DNA of 64,000 bases from Ecdyonurus torrentis (GCA_949318235.1 OX439133.1:753572-817571); one strand, 5' to 3'. Shown: positions 26,297 to 36,966, counted from the first letter of the stretch. Translations and numbers: made by a program. The notes: generated by a model from the letters alone, not told the origin.

Positions 26297-26353
26297 ATTA
26301 ACTTCAGCGTAGTGCAACTGTTGCGAAGTCATTACACATCAGTTTTCTCAGTG

Positions 26354-26602
26354 TAGCTATATTTTTAGATAATAAAGATTTAATCTGACAAACGATTGTG
26401 GATTTTGTTCTGACAAATTAGGCTGCTAATTTATTTGAGTTGCACGCTCAAAATTGATCGTCTTTTCTACTTCTATCATTTTACTTTTCTTTCTAATTTG
26501 GTCTTTGTTTATCTTTTTTATTAGCCTTTATTTTTTCATCCGTTAGACACGCGGGAAAATCTTAGGTTCCACATAAATTCCTATCTTCTAGTATTATATT
26601 AC
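26354..26602. other. Spacer
   Basis: AT-rich. Nothing recognised. Confidence 0.6.
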
Positions 26603-26898
26603 AGAGTGTATGCATTCAAAAGTCGACGCCATGTTGGATCACTCAATAACATGGGTGGTATAAGAAAATAAATCATTTTTCCAGTTTAAAACCACTATGC
26701 AATATTTTTGAGAGCATTGATGTTGTTAATATGTTGAATTAGTATCTCAAGTATGTGAGAAAAATAACAATAACAAAAAACTAACCGATTTCTCAAAGAA
26801 AATTGGCTTAAACGAAGTTTATCCTATGCTGAGCAATGTTATTCACTACTCCAGTATGGCCTCCAAGAGCATTAAATATGACGTCATCCGCATACCCC
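26603..26898 (-). mobile_element. MITE family A, copy
   Basis: Starts AGAGTGTATGCATTCAAAAG and ends ATATGACGTCATCCGCATAC. It is the closest relative of 5511-5814 (shared TTGGCTTAAACGAAGTTTAT-type block), so these two probably come from one burst. Confidence 0.85.
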
Positions 26899-27319
26899 GT
26901 TAATTGTAGATCGTGGTTTTTGTGACAATCTATAATATGCACTGGGATCGGAAAAACACGACAAACGAGATAATTTTAAATAATTCAATTTGTTAACAAA
27001 ATGTTATCACTATCACATATAACATCCATTTTTTTTTTCTTTTTTTTTTTTTTTTTTTCAGTTTTATTTAGAATAGAATTTCAAATCAGTTTGCAAGACA
27101 AATTATGACATAAAGAATTAAATTCAATACCAAATATCAATTTCTTGTGAGAACGCTAGCTAAAGGCATTGTATATAATATGAAATAAAAATCAGACACT
27201 TTCTTAACTATGCATATAGATTGCTAAAAACAAAAATGACGTAAAATTGATATGGGAATTTCTAAAATGTAAAAATTGCTTTAAACCAAAACTTAATTAA
27301 CATTCATTTGAAGACGGTA

Positions 27320-27550
27320 AATCAGTTACTGCGGGATTTGACTAAAAAGTTGTAAAATTGTGAAATTTTGCCCACATTAGGATCAGGTATCTGCAAAAAT
27401 TGGAACGTACCATGCTATATTTTAAATTATGATTTTCTTTAGTCCCATAAGAGCCCATGTTAATTTCAATAATTTCTCTCTTATCTGATGGTGAAAATGT
27501 TATCATAGGTAGCTGTTACTGTTAACTTTCAAATGTCATCATAAAGTTTG
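27320..27550 (-). repeat. Dispersed repeat family E, inserted in the 370 bp array
   Basis: Minus strand carries ATGATGACATTTGAAAGTTA, GTAACAGCTACCTATGATAA, AACATGGGCTCTTATGGG and the tail AGTCAAATCCCGCAGTAACT. It makes the first array unit 230 bp too long. Confidence 0.8.
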
Positions 27551-29256
27551 AGTTTTACGTTTTGAGATAAAAAACATCTGAATACAAATATTAAATTCTA
27601 TATAAGAATGTTTATTTAACCTTTTTATTTATTTTTATTTTTAACTATTTTCATTTCTAATTTCAGTTGTATTTGAAATAGAAATATATGTCGCCTTGCA
27701 AGACAAATTATAATTTCGATAAATAAATGCAATAAGAAATATCAATTAATTGGGTTAAACGGTAGCTAAATATACTTAAAACTAAAATAAATTTCAGAAA
27801 CCTTTTTTTAATTGCAAATTGATTTTAAACCACCAAAAAATGATAAACTGAACTTTGGGAATTTTAGAAATGTAATTTGCTTTGCAACGATACATAATTA
27901 ACATTACTGATAAACAGAACGAATTGTGCTCAAAATTTATTTGTTTATTCAATATTTCCATTTTTATACGATTTGTTTACGATTTTAATTTTTACAAGAA
28001 CTAAAACTTTTTTTTTTTTTTTTTATTATTATTATTATTTAATTTCAGTTTTATTTAGAATAGAAATATACATCGGCTTGCAATACACAATATGAAATCG
28101 ACAAATTAATTCAATTAAAAAAATGCATTTATTGCCAGAACGCTATATAGCGAAATGCATGGTCTAAAATATCAAATAAATAGCAGACACTTTTTCAGTT
28201 GCACATCGATTTTCAAAAATAAAAATATTAAAAAGAGGTTTAGGCATTTCTGAGATGTATATAATATGCTTTACGAACCAAAATTATAAACGATTGCAGA
28301 ATAGCGAGGATTGGCTTCAAAATTGATTGACATTGGTATTGGTACATATTTCATTTTTATAACAGAACCGATTTTTTTTTTTTTTTTTTATATATATATA
28401 TAATAACAGTTTTATTTAAAATCGACTTGCAAATCGACTTGCAAGACAAATTATGATATCGATAAATAAATGCAATAAGAAAAATCTATTTATTGGTTGA
28501 ACGGTAGCTAAATACTTTGTCTGTAATAAAAATATGAGACACTTTTTTAATTGCATACCGATATAAAAATAAAAAAATTAGAATATATAGATTTGGATAT
28601 TTCAGAAATGTAATATGCTTTGCAAAGAAAAATAATTAACATAAATATACAATAATATTGATAATCATCGACAATTGGGCTGAAAATATATGAATTTATT
28701 AAATATTTCCATTTTCATACGATACGATTACCATTTAAATTGTTATAAGAACTGAGAGCCTGAGTTTGTTTGTTTTTCTTATTATTTTTAATTATTATTA
28801 TTTAATTTCAGTTTTATTTAGAATAGCAATGTTGATCGGCTTGCAAGACAAATTATGAAATAGATGAATAAATGCAATAAGATAAAATCAATTTCTTGGC
28901 TGAACGCTATCTAAATGCTTTGTCTCAAATATGAAATAAATATCAGATATCTTTTTAACTGCACACTCATTTTTAAAAACAAAAATATTAGTTGGTGAGG
29001 TTCACATTTCTGAGATGTAATATGCTTTACAATCAAAAAGATTTAATCATTATTTTTGCAGCGAGGATTAGGCTCAAAATGGATTTACATATTTACATTA
29101 ACGCATTTAAATGTTATAGCAATAGCCCATTTTTTTATTGGTTTTATTTAAAATACAATTGCAAATCCACTTGCAAGACAAATGATGATATCAATAAACA
29201 AATGCAATAAGAAAAATCAGTTTATTGGTTGAACGCTAGCTAAATACTTTGTCTAT

Positions 29257-29560
29257 AGCTTGTTCTGTAAAGTAAAGTCAATCTCAACAACAGTGATTGG
29301 CTGACCAACAAAATACGACACATTCATTGGTTGATCTTGTTTTTTGAGCTAACAAAATTGAAAAAAATTGAGTCACATGAAGAGCATGGAACTTTTTTGT
29401 GTGGAGTTTCTTTTATTCTTATCAAGTTCAAAGTTCTAAACGAAGAAATAACAATGATCGACCATATGTATAAACGTACTAAACAGGTAACGAAGTCATA
29501 ATCAGCTGTTATAACAAAGGAACATATCGACACAAAAGTTGCGCCGGAAGTCTGACTTTG
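29257..29560 (-). repeat. Dispersed repeat family G, inserted in the 370 bp array
   Basis: Begins AGCTTGTTCTGTAAAGTAAA and contains CAGTGATTGGCTGACCAACA and CGACCATATGTATAAACGTA. A 25 bp remnant of the same end abuts the family C MITE at 37852-37880. Confidence 0.75.
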
Positions 29561-29849
29561 CAGAATATTTTTATACGATACTAATACGTTTATACGATTT
29601 CAATTTTCATCTTTTTTTTTTTTTAATTTTTTTTTATTATTATTATTATTATTTAATTTCAGTTTTATTTAGAATAGAAATATACATGGGCTTGCAAGAC
29701 AAATTATGATATAGATGAATAATTTCAATCAGATAATATCAATTTATTGGCTGAATGGTCGCTAAATGCATAGTCTAAAATATCAAATAAATATCAGGCA
29801 CCTCTTTAACACTCATTTTCAAAAAACGAAAATGGTAATTGAAGAAGTT

Positions 29850-30191
29850 TAAAGGCATAGACCAGAGAAAAACAGAAGCATTTATATCACAAAACACTTG
29901 ATGGGACTTACATAAATAACTTTAGTTTGTCTCAAAACACAACAGTAGCCCCGTAGCAGTGATCAGAATAATCGATTTATGCAACCCGCACAACATTTTC
30001 ATACTAATTTTTGCATGTTTCTGACGTCAGAAACATGAATTTTCACGCAAATTGCATACTTTACAGTATTTTCACGCTCTCTCGTTGGGCTACTTTAACA
30101 TTTAGATAAAATTTGTCAACAGTTTTGAAGATCCCATTTCGTGTTTATTCATTAAAAAGCACATGTTGTTTTATGTGGTCTATGGCTTTAA
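29850..30191 (+). mobile_element. MITE family C (T2/Kolobok-like), full-length copy
   Basis: 342 bp, with ends TTAAAGGCATAGACCAGAG-type and, reverse-complemented, TTAAAGCCATAGACCACAT. Blocks include ACTTGATGGGACTTACATAA, TTATGCAACCCGCACAAC, a 24 bp palindrome centred on TGACGTCA (30014-30037) and TTTACAGTATTTTCACGCTC. No open frame. Confidence 0.88.
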
Positions 30192-30257
30192 GTATTTGTG
30201 AGCTGTAATAATGGTTTACAACCAATGTAGTCATACGTTGACTTACATATAAATGCA

Positions 30258-30279
30258 GCCCCCCCCCCCCCCCCCCCCT
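30258..30279. repeat. Poly(C) run, about 21 bp
   Basis: Uninterrupted C-run; its complement is a long G-run with G-quadruplex potential. Confidence 0.95.
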
Positions 30280-30375
30280 ATACAAAAATGTTCATCAATA
30301 TAAGGCCATGCACTGTCAAATCTGAACACTCCACATAGTTTTAAGTTATCAACTCCGCATAGCTTTCCTCTCAAG

Positions 30376-30533
30376 TGCGGTGCATTGTGTGAATGTCGAG
30401 CATTATCTTCCGGTCAGCCTGGCCTCAGTGAGTGACATCAACCTTGTGACGTCACTGGACAACTCAACGAGGAGCAAACTTAAGTTCTCACACTCAAATA
30501 ATAGCGAGCCTTCAGTGTTCTATCATTTTTTAT
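30376..30533 (+). other. Weak internal-exon candidate
   Basis: GC-balanced (near 47% by eye) block, open in one frame. It is preceded by an acceptor-like CTTTCCTCTCAAG and followed by a consensus donor GTAAGT at 30534. The frame reads VNVEHYLPVSLASVSDIN and continues with SKLKFSHSNN. No homology is recognised, there is no ATG of note, and no partner exons were found. It may equally be chance in an unusual block. Confidence 0.2.
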
Positions 30534-30776
30534 GTAAGTTTAATATTGTGGGTGAGAAATGATGGCTAGCAGAGGATTCATATTTGACCATTACAAGACC
30601 TCTGATTTGCCGGGACTTTTTTATTATTATTTTTTAATTCTAAGCAACCTGTAAGACGCCAGCACCACTAAAACCCTCAATGGAGCTTATCGGTATAGTG
30701 TGCGGGGAGAGATAAGGGTCCCTTAATTTAACATTACGCTTATGGGGAAAAAAACCTTTTTTTTTTTTTATTACTA

Positions 30777-30807
<31 letters not shown>

Positions 30808-31199
30808 ATTCATTTATTTTTTTATTTTTTTTTTTTTATTTTTTTTTTTTATTTATTTATTTATTATTTTTTTTTTATACGATTTTTTAGAAAATTACTG
30901 CATTAATTTCGAATATATTTAAATGAAGAATACTAGACGCGTTTTAAGACCGACAATGTATAAGAATTCTTTAAAATAAACAAATAATCCCAATTTTAAC
31001 AATATGTTTTATTTTTTTATTTATTATTATTATTATTTTTTTTTTTTTGAAGTATAGAAAAAATATTGTGAAAATAAAGTTGCTCCTTTTGGAAGGCGCT
31101 CACCTACTGCCCGACAAATCGACAAACTAAAACTAAATATCCATTTACATTAACTAAACAAATAAAAATGCAAATATAACAATTTTCAACTTAACTTAT
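30534..31199. other. Spacer
   Basis: 30640-30730 is GC-balanced. 30755-30870 is a T-dominated low-complexity block. 30870-30960 holds a diverged copy of family P (ACTGCATTAATTTC, GAATACTAGACGCG). Confidence 0.5.
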
Positions 31200-31467
31200 G
31201 CAAACTTGATGATGACATTTGAAAGTTAACAGTAACAGCTACCTATGATAACATTTTCACCATCAGATAAGACAGAATATAATTATTGAAATTAACATGG
31301 GCTCTTATGGCACTAAAACTTCAAAAATCATAATTTAAAATCTAGATGGTGACCCCACAATTTTTTTCATATACCTTATGTATCACTGTGCATTATTATT
31401 ATTATATTATTTTTATTATTATTTTTTTATTTTTTTTTAACTCTTTCATCCCGCATTAGCTGATTTG
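31200..31467 (+). repeat. Dispersed repeat family E, long copy
   Basis: Runs from TTGATGATGACATTTGAAAG to CCCGCATTAGCTGATTT and keeps all family blocks, including GGTGACCCC and CCTTATGTATCACTGTGC. Confidence 0.8.
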
Positions 31468-31691
31468 CCGGCTTAAGCCAGGCAAAGTAAATGTGCAAAG
31501 TAGAAAGCAAAACAATTAAATCCTTGTTATAATAAGTTGATTCCGCAGAGATAAAAGAGCGAACGTTAAATTGAAATGAAGAGCTTATACATGAAACTGT
31601 ATGTAAATATCTTTCTCTAAGTACATACTAAGTACATTACTAAGTACATGTATATGTACTGTATCGTGTAAATCTACAGCATAAATTATCG

Positions 31692-32527
31692 CACTAAATT
31701 AAATACAACTTTGCCTACTAAATTATTGCCTGCATTGCATTGCCAACTAATATTTACAACCTACACTGTAAGAAAACTGTTTTATACACTGTCAAAACTG
31801 TTCTATACACTGTCAAAACTGACCTCTACTATGTACAAATGTTACTAACATAAATACAACTTGCCTACTAAATTATTGCCTGCATTGCATTGCCAACTAA
31901 TATTTACAACCTACACTGTAAGAAAACTGTTTTATACACTGTCAAAACTGTTATATACACTGTCAAAACTGACCTCTACTCTGTACAATAGCCACTAAAT
32001 TAAATACAACTTTGCCTACTAAATTATTGCCTGCATTGCATTGCCAACTAATATTTACAACCTACACTGTAAGAAAACTGTTTTATACACTGTCAAAACT
32101 GTTCTATATATACACTGTCAAAACTGACCTCTACTATGTACAATGGCCACTAAATTAAATACAACTTTGCGTACTAAATTATTGCCTGCATTGCATTGCC
32201 AACTAATATTTACAACCTACACTGTAAGAAAACTGTTTTATACACTGTCAAAACTGACCTCTACTATGTACAATTGTCACTCAATTAAATACAACTTGCC
32301 TACTAAATTATTGCCTGCATTGCATTTGCCAACTAATATTTACAACCTACACTGTAAGAAAAATGTTCTATACACTGTCAAAACTGACCTCTACTATGTA
32401 CAATTGTCACTCAATTAAATACAACTTGCCTACTAAATTATTGCCTGCATTGCATTTGCCAACTAATATTTACAACCTACACTGTAAGAAAAATGTTCTA
32501 TACACTGTCAAAACTGACCTCTACTCT
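31692..32527. repeat. Tandem array, six units of 118-156 bp
   Basis: Units start near 31692, 31844, 31993, 32149, 32279 and 32409. They share the ACAACTTTGCCTACTAAATT block, TTGCCTGCATTGCATTGCC and the ACCTACACTGTAAGAAAACTG block. Length varies because a 22 bp subunit (TATACACTGTCAAAACTG) is present once or twice. The last unit runs directly into a truncated family C MITE. Confidence 0.93.
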
Positions 32528-32767
32528 ACTACAGTGATCACAAAATTTCATACTTATGCAACCCGCACAACATTTTTTTACTAAATTTTGCATGTTTCTG
32601 ACGTCAGAAACATGAATAGTCACGCAAATTGCATACTTTACAGTATTTTAACGCTCTCTCGTGGGGCTACATTAACATTTAGGTAAAAATTGTTATCAGT
32701 TTTAAAGATTCCATTTCGTGTTTATTCATTAAAAAGCACATGTTGTTTTATGTGGTCTTTGCCTTTA
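32528..32767 (+). mobile_element. MITE family C, 5'-truncated copy
   Basis: Begins mid-element at ACAGTGATCACAAAATTTC and ends GTGGTCTTTGCCTTTAAAT. It retains the perfect 24 bp palindrome at 32591-32614. The first ~100 bp are replaced by the tandem array. Confidence 0.85.
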
Positions 32768-33299
32768 AATATAATGAAAATGGTAAAGCCAAATCCCAAG
32801 CCTACAAATTGATTTTGTGTATACAATAAATATGACTTGTAAAAAGTAATAAACAGAAATGAAAGTCAATATAATAACAACAAAATGTAAACAAACAAAC
32901 AGTATAATTATGAGTTGGACAAAAAAGTTCGAACACCAAATTCCTTTTTAATTCTCGGCCAAGCATTGTAATGCACGTTGCTAATGATAATGATTTGATA
33001 AACAAAGCCAAATATTATTGTCCGTGGCTAATGTGAAATGTATGTTCATATTATATCGACCACATCTCGGCCACAAATATTATGATACCAATGTCTTTGT
33101 ATTGTGTCGTCATATATTTCTCTATACATGGTCAAAAATACATAAATATCTCAGTTTCAATACAATTTGTCCAATATAACGCAACTTATGCTGCATTTAT
33201 GCCAATATAGCATAAATAATACTACATTAAAACTACATAAATAACTATGCTGTACAACATAATAGTCACATAAATGCTAAACAGCGATAGCATAGAAAG
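32768..33299. other. Spacer with GCATAA-rich dispersed motif
   Basis: 33165-33300 contains repeated ATGCTGTACAACATAA/GCATAAATAA motifs, also seen around 1.5, 39.9, 43.6 and 48.1 kb. No gene. Confidence 0.5.
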
Positions 33300-33750
33300 C
33301 CTAATTATCATATAGTATAGCATATAATAAAGAAATTTTGCTAAAAATAAAGAAATTTTGCTAAAAATAAAGAAATTTTGATACAAAATAAAGAAATTGT
33401 TCTAAAAAGTAAAGAATGTGTGATGCTAAAAAAAAATTACTAAAAATAAGGAAATTTTGTGAAAAATAAACTAATTGTGCTCAAAATAAATAAATTACTT
33501 TAAAGTAAACAAAATATGCTAAAAAAAGGAATTGCGTTAAAATTAAAATAAATTGGGCTAAAAATAAAGAAATTATCTTAAAAATTTTGTGCTATTAATA
33601 AATCAATTTTACTAAAAATCATCAAATTGTGCTACAAATAAAGAAATTGTGCAAAAAATAGCAAAATTTTGCTAAAAATTAAGAAAAGGAGGTAAAAATA
33701 AAGAAATTATGTAAAAACTAAAGAAATGGTGCTGAAAATGAGCTAGCATA
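33300..33750. repeat. Degenerate ~17-21 bp minisatellite
   Basis: About 20 imperfect copies of AAATAAAGAAATTTTGCTAA. The array ends at GGTGCTGAAAATGAGCTAGC, which also ends the array-free relative near 1546-1566. Confidence 0.88.
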
Positions 33751-33987
33751 TTTATTTGTCATCCATCACAACTGTTACAAAAGCATAAATTTTGCGTTGT
33801 TTAGTTTATCCATATTTATGCTATGACATAAATATCAGCATAAAATACGTAATTCATTATTTTTGTGTACGTCGGCTGTGATTGGCTCACGCATTTGCAC
33901 CGCTAACATCCATTAAAAATGAACGTAAGTTTTCAAGTATAGAAATGTCTAAAAAGTGTATTAAAATAGTTTCGTGTAATTAATTAT

Positions 33988-34187
33988 NNNNNNNNNNNNN
34001 NNNNNNNNNNNNNNNNNNNNNNNNNNNNNNNNNNNNNNNNNNNNNNNNNNNNNNNNNNNNNNNNNNNNNNNNNNNNNNNNNNNNNNNNNNNNNNNNNNNN
34101 NNNNNNNNNNNNNNNNNNNNNNNNNNNNNNNNNNNNNNNNNNNNNNNNNNNNNNNNNNNNNNNNNNNNNNNNNNNNNNNNNNNNNNN
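33988..34187. other. Assembly gap (200 N)
   Basis: Exactly 200 unknown bases, a conventional placeholder length. Frames crossing it are meaningless. Confidence 0.99.
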
Positions 34188-34652
34188 ATTAAAAACTTTT
34201 GATTATGTAAAAAGGTCGATGTGTGAGATTTTGTCACGTCCGCACGGTGAGTGTAAGAAGTTCGGTGCAAATAAATTTTGTTTTGCTTGCGTCTCAAAGT
34301 TGGCAGATACTTTTGTGTACAACAACTTTTCTTTCTTACAAAAACCACGGCACATCTCAAGTTTCACGGCTTACTATTTTAAATTAATAATTTAATTGTA
34401 ATAAAATAAGCTTTACCATCAAGCACACTTTGAATTTTTATCTATACCTTTTTTGTGGGGCAAAAACTATCTTCTTCAAATTTAAGCCCAAAATCTTAAA
34501 CTTCAAAAAAAAAAAAATAATAATAATAATAATAAAAATAAATAATAAAAATAAAATAAAACATTAGATTTTTTTTTCATGAGTTTGTTTTGAGAAAATC
34601 TTTATATTTTCTGATAACACATGATGCCATGTTTGCTCAATGCTCTAGCTCT
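34188..34652. other. Spacer
   Basis: 34200-34370 is moderately GC-balanced. A-rich (ATA)n-like patch at 34506-34560. No gene called. Confidence 0.5.
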
Positions 34653-34924
34653 ATAGGGTATATCCTCATGACGTCATACCGAATGCGCTTCGACGCCATA
34701 CTGGAGCAAGGAATAAACATTGCTCGCAGCATAGGACAAATATTCTTTTGGGCTATTTTTATAGGAAATTAATTAGTTTTTTTTTATATATAATTTTTCT
34801 CGCACACTTGATATTCTGCATTGCTCTAAAAAAAGGAAAATAATAAATAAACTGACAAAATGCATCATTTTGGCCCATGTTATTTAGTGCTCACATAGGG
34901 CGTTCACTTTAACGTGATTGTAAC
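34653..34924 (+). mobile_element. MITE family A, copy
   Basis: Starts ATAGGGTATATCCTCATGAC. Contains TGACGTCATACCGAATGCGC, ATTGCTCGCAGCATAGGAC and GGCCCATGTTATTTAGTGCT; ends near TTTAACGTGATTGTAACC. Confidence 0.82.
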
Positions 34925-35080
34925 CAGTAGACAGTAGTTTGTTAGTGTATATTGGCGTGATATTTATTAGCTTTAAGGCAGTAGGCAGTAGTTTTGTGAG
35001 TGTATATTGGCGTGATATTTATTAGCTTTAAGCAGTAAGCAGTAGTTTTGTTAGTGTATATTGGCGTGATATTTATTAGT
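34925..35080. repeat. Three tandem copies of a transposon end plus flank
   Basis: About 53 bp units of the form CAGTAGTTTTGTTAGTG followed by TATATTGGCGTGATATTTAT. The first part resembles the right terminus of the CACTA-ended elements (TAGTTTTGCTAGTG at 21935), so the unit is an element end with its flanking DNA, repeated three times. Confidence 0.85.
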
Positions 35081-35434
35081 TACGAGTAGAGAATGCTGCG
35101 GCGTGATGCAATTAGTGAGAACTAATGACGGTTAATTAATGACAACGCATTGCTTTTATACACACGGCGGAGAGAAATTAACTTCGGGATTGAGCTTGAC
35201 AATCTCGCTGCAGATAATCTTCATCTCGACTTCGTATTTCTCACAACAAACACCAGATTTAGCGCACAGGGGGGCTCGCAATATAGAAAACTTATTAAGG
35301 TAGCAGGTGACCGGCTGATATCTGGCCAAGTCGTTAGATATAAAATTAACATCAATATGAAATGTTACTTTAAAATTTAGTTATGTCAAACATGGGAAAA
35401 CACATGCAAAAATTGAAGTTATTCCAATTTATAT
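35081..35434. other. GC-balanced spacer with an open frame
   Basis: A plus-strand frame at 35150-35380 reads FGIELDNLAADNLHLDFV and continues to VAGDRLISGQVV, less biased than other frames. It has no ATG at its start, no recognised family and no clear splice pair. Coding status unsupported. Confidence 0.25.
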
Positions 35435-35470
35435 GGTCCGCGCAGCCGTCTTATTTTATTTAATATTGAG

Positions 35471-35647
35471 TGTTTATGTATATACTCAAAATGCGGGAAA
35501 ACGAAGTGACCGGAAGCGGAAACCACGTGACTGTAAAAGTAGCGGAAAAGTTGGTGCCAGCAGCAAGCTAGGCCTGAGCTACCTCCCACTTTTAATGTCA
35601 CGTGGTTTCCTCTTCCGGCACTTCCTTTTCCGAATTTTGAGTAAACA
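35471..35647. mobile_element. Hairpin MITE, family M1, copy 3 (nested)
   Basis: Ends TGTTTA...CTCAAAATGCGG (6 bp insert) and TTTTGAGTAAACA. Arms carry GAAGTGACCGGAAGCGGAAA and the CCACGTGAC block. The GCCAGCAGCAAGCTAG centre matches the copies at 102 and 280. It lies inside the outer MITE. Confidence 0.85.
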
Positions 35648-35659
35648 TACGCACACATT

Positions 35660-35745
35660 AAATTAATTTAATAAAATAAGCCAATGTGATTGGCTGAGAG
35701 ACGAATTTCAGCCAACCACAGTGGCTTATTTTCTAAATTAATTTA
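35660..35745. repeat. Inverted repeat within the outer MITE
   Basis: AATAAGCCAATGTGATTGGC pairs with the reverse complement of AATAAGCCACTGTGGTTGGC; the flanking AATTAATTTA also pairs. Probably the core of the outer element. Confidence 0.75.
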
Positions 35746-35778
35746 AATATTTTATAAAATAAGACGGCTGCGCGGACC

Positions 35779-36292
35779 TTAAAGATAACAAGTAAATGGG
35801 AAATTTTGAATTTTAGTGTCAACTTTTTGAAGCAAAATAGAAACATTTTATTGAATTAAAAATATTCATACACATTTTTTTTTTTTTTTTAATTTTTTTT
35901 TTTTCTTCTGGACATAACGTATATAGAATGAATCCATTATAAAAATAAAGACCCTTTTTTGAATAGCACATCGGTCACTTTTTGCCATAAATTAGTAAAG
36001 ATTTTTTGCCCACCTGACCAGCTAGAGGTTTGTTTTTGAAGCGAAATATAACAACTTTCCGAAGTGAGCGATGTAAAAGTGAAGTCACATTAAACTTTGA
36101 TACGTTAGCTAAATATTAATAATGTTTTATACTTGCAAGGAGTTTTTCATTATTGAAATAGCTTAGCTTTTTATAACACAAAATATCACACTTTTTTTCT
36201 ACCTTTGCTTTCATTATTTACAACGGTCTTAATGAAATTACGTCACGAGCTTGGAGGAACCTAAGGTAATGTGCAAAGTTTTTAGACAGGAG
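35779..36292. other. Spacer
   Basis: T-rich at 35876-35904. Nothing recognised. Confidence 0.55.
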
Positions 36293-36315
36293 TGAGGGGG
36301 AGAGAGAGGGAGAGA

Positions 36316-36408
<93 letters not shown>
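36293..36408. repeat. (GA)n microsatellite
   Basis: Short GGGA-type lead-in followed by about 45 GA units. Confidence 0.97.
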
Positions 36409-36412
<4 letters not shown>

Positions 36413-36651
36413 ACTTAAACTTCTCCTCAGAGCTTAATTAACTCAAGTCGAGTGTTTCCAAACACGGACTAAGTAATTAACATTAAATTTTAATATACAA
36501 ATTTTAAGAACAAAAAAAAAAGAAGGTAAAAATCTCAACATTTTTGTTAATAATGAAAATCTTCTTAAGCTTTATCACTTTTTTGTCTCGACTATTTTGA
36601 TAAATAATTTAATATCAACACGAGATTGTTTTTGTAACAATATTTATCAGG

Positions 36652-36669
36652 AGGGGGGGGGGGGGGGGG
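36652..36669. repeat. Poly(G) run
   Basis: About 18 consecutive G. Confidence 0.95.
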
Positions 36670-36710
36670 TCTCATCAAAAAAGTGAGCCTAAATGGAAGT
36701 CATTTCTTTA

Positions 36711-36966
36711 ATATAGGGTGTATGCATTCATGTTAAAGTTGACGCCGTGTTGAATCATTCAATAATATGAAACGGTAAATGGCTCATTTTTTTAATAGCT
36801 TGCATTTCAAGTATGTGAGAAAAATAGTTAATAATTTACCGATTTCTTAAAGAAAATTGCCTATATAAAACAAAGTTTTTCCTATATACTATAATGATCA
36901 ATGTTATTCATTTCTCCAGTATGGCATCCAAGCGCAATCAGTATGACGTCATGTTATTCACCCTAT
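36711..36966 (-). mobile_element. MITE family A, copy
   Basis: Starts ATATAGGGTGTATGCATTCA; ends ATGACGTCATGTTATTCACC with CTATATA beyond. Holds AGTTGACGCCGTGTTG and CTCCAGTATGGCATCCAAGC. Confidence 0.85.

Larger units (their letters stand above)
25657..26353. mobile_element. Candidate CACTR-bounded unit with two nested MITEs
   Basis: CACTGCAAAAAAATTAGG at the left and TTTTCTCAGTG at the right are inverted, and both are bordered by CTA/TAG. The interval is 697 bp and contains one family B and one family A MITE. The short terminal match makes the pairing tentative. Confidence 0.4.
27030..29840. repeat. Satellite-like array, seven diverged units of about 370 bp
   Basis: Units begin near 27057, 27661, 28043, 28407, 28806, 29139 and 29657. 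Each is preceded by a T/TTA-rich stretch and starts TTTCAGTTTTATTTAGAATA. A GGCTTGCAAGACAAATTATG block, an AAATGCAATAAGA block and GAACGCTAGCTAAATGC follow. Spacing is 330-400 bp except where family E (27320-27550) and family G (29257-29560) interrupt. Units are 70-80% alike by eye, so the array is old. Confidence 0.85.
35435..35778. mobile_element. Outer MITE with ends GGTCCGCGCAGCCGTCTTAT
   Basis: The 36 bp left part and ~130 bp right part share inverted termini GGTCCGCGCAGCCGTCTTAT. Without the M1 insertion the element would be about 167 bp. It also contains a second inverted pair around AATAAGCCAATGTGATTGGC at 35660-35745. Confidence 0.8.

Noticed and set aside
27388..27404. AAAAATTGGAACGTACC resembling part of U6 snRNA
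   Set aside because: Only about 12 bases match, and they are part of dispersed family E.
32143..32584. Overlapping open frames in the 130 bp array
   Set aside because: By-products of a 130-156 bp tandem unit that is not frame-preserving.
33980..34360. 126-codon minus-strand frame
   Set aside because: Two thirds of it is N; the remaining 57 residues show no family pattern.
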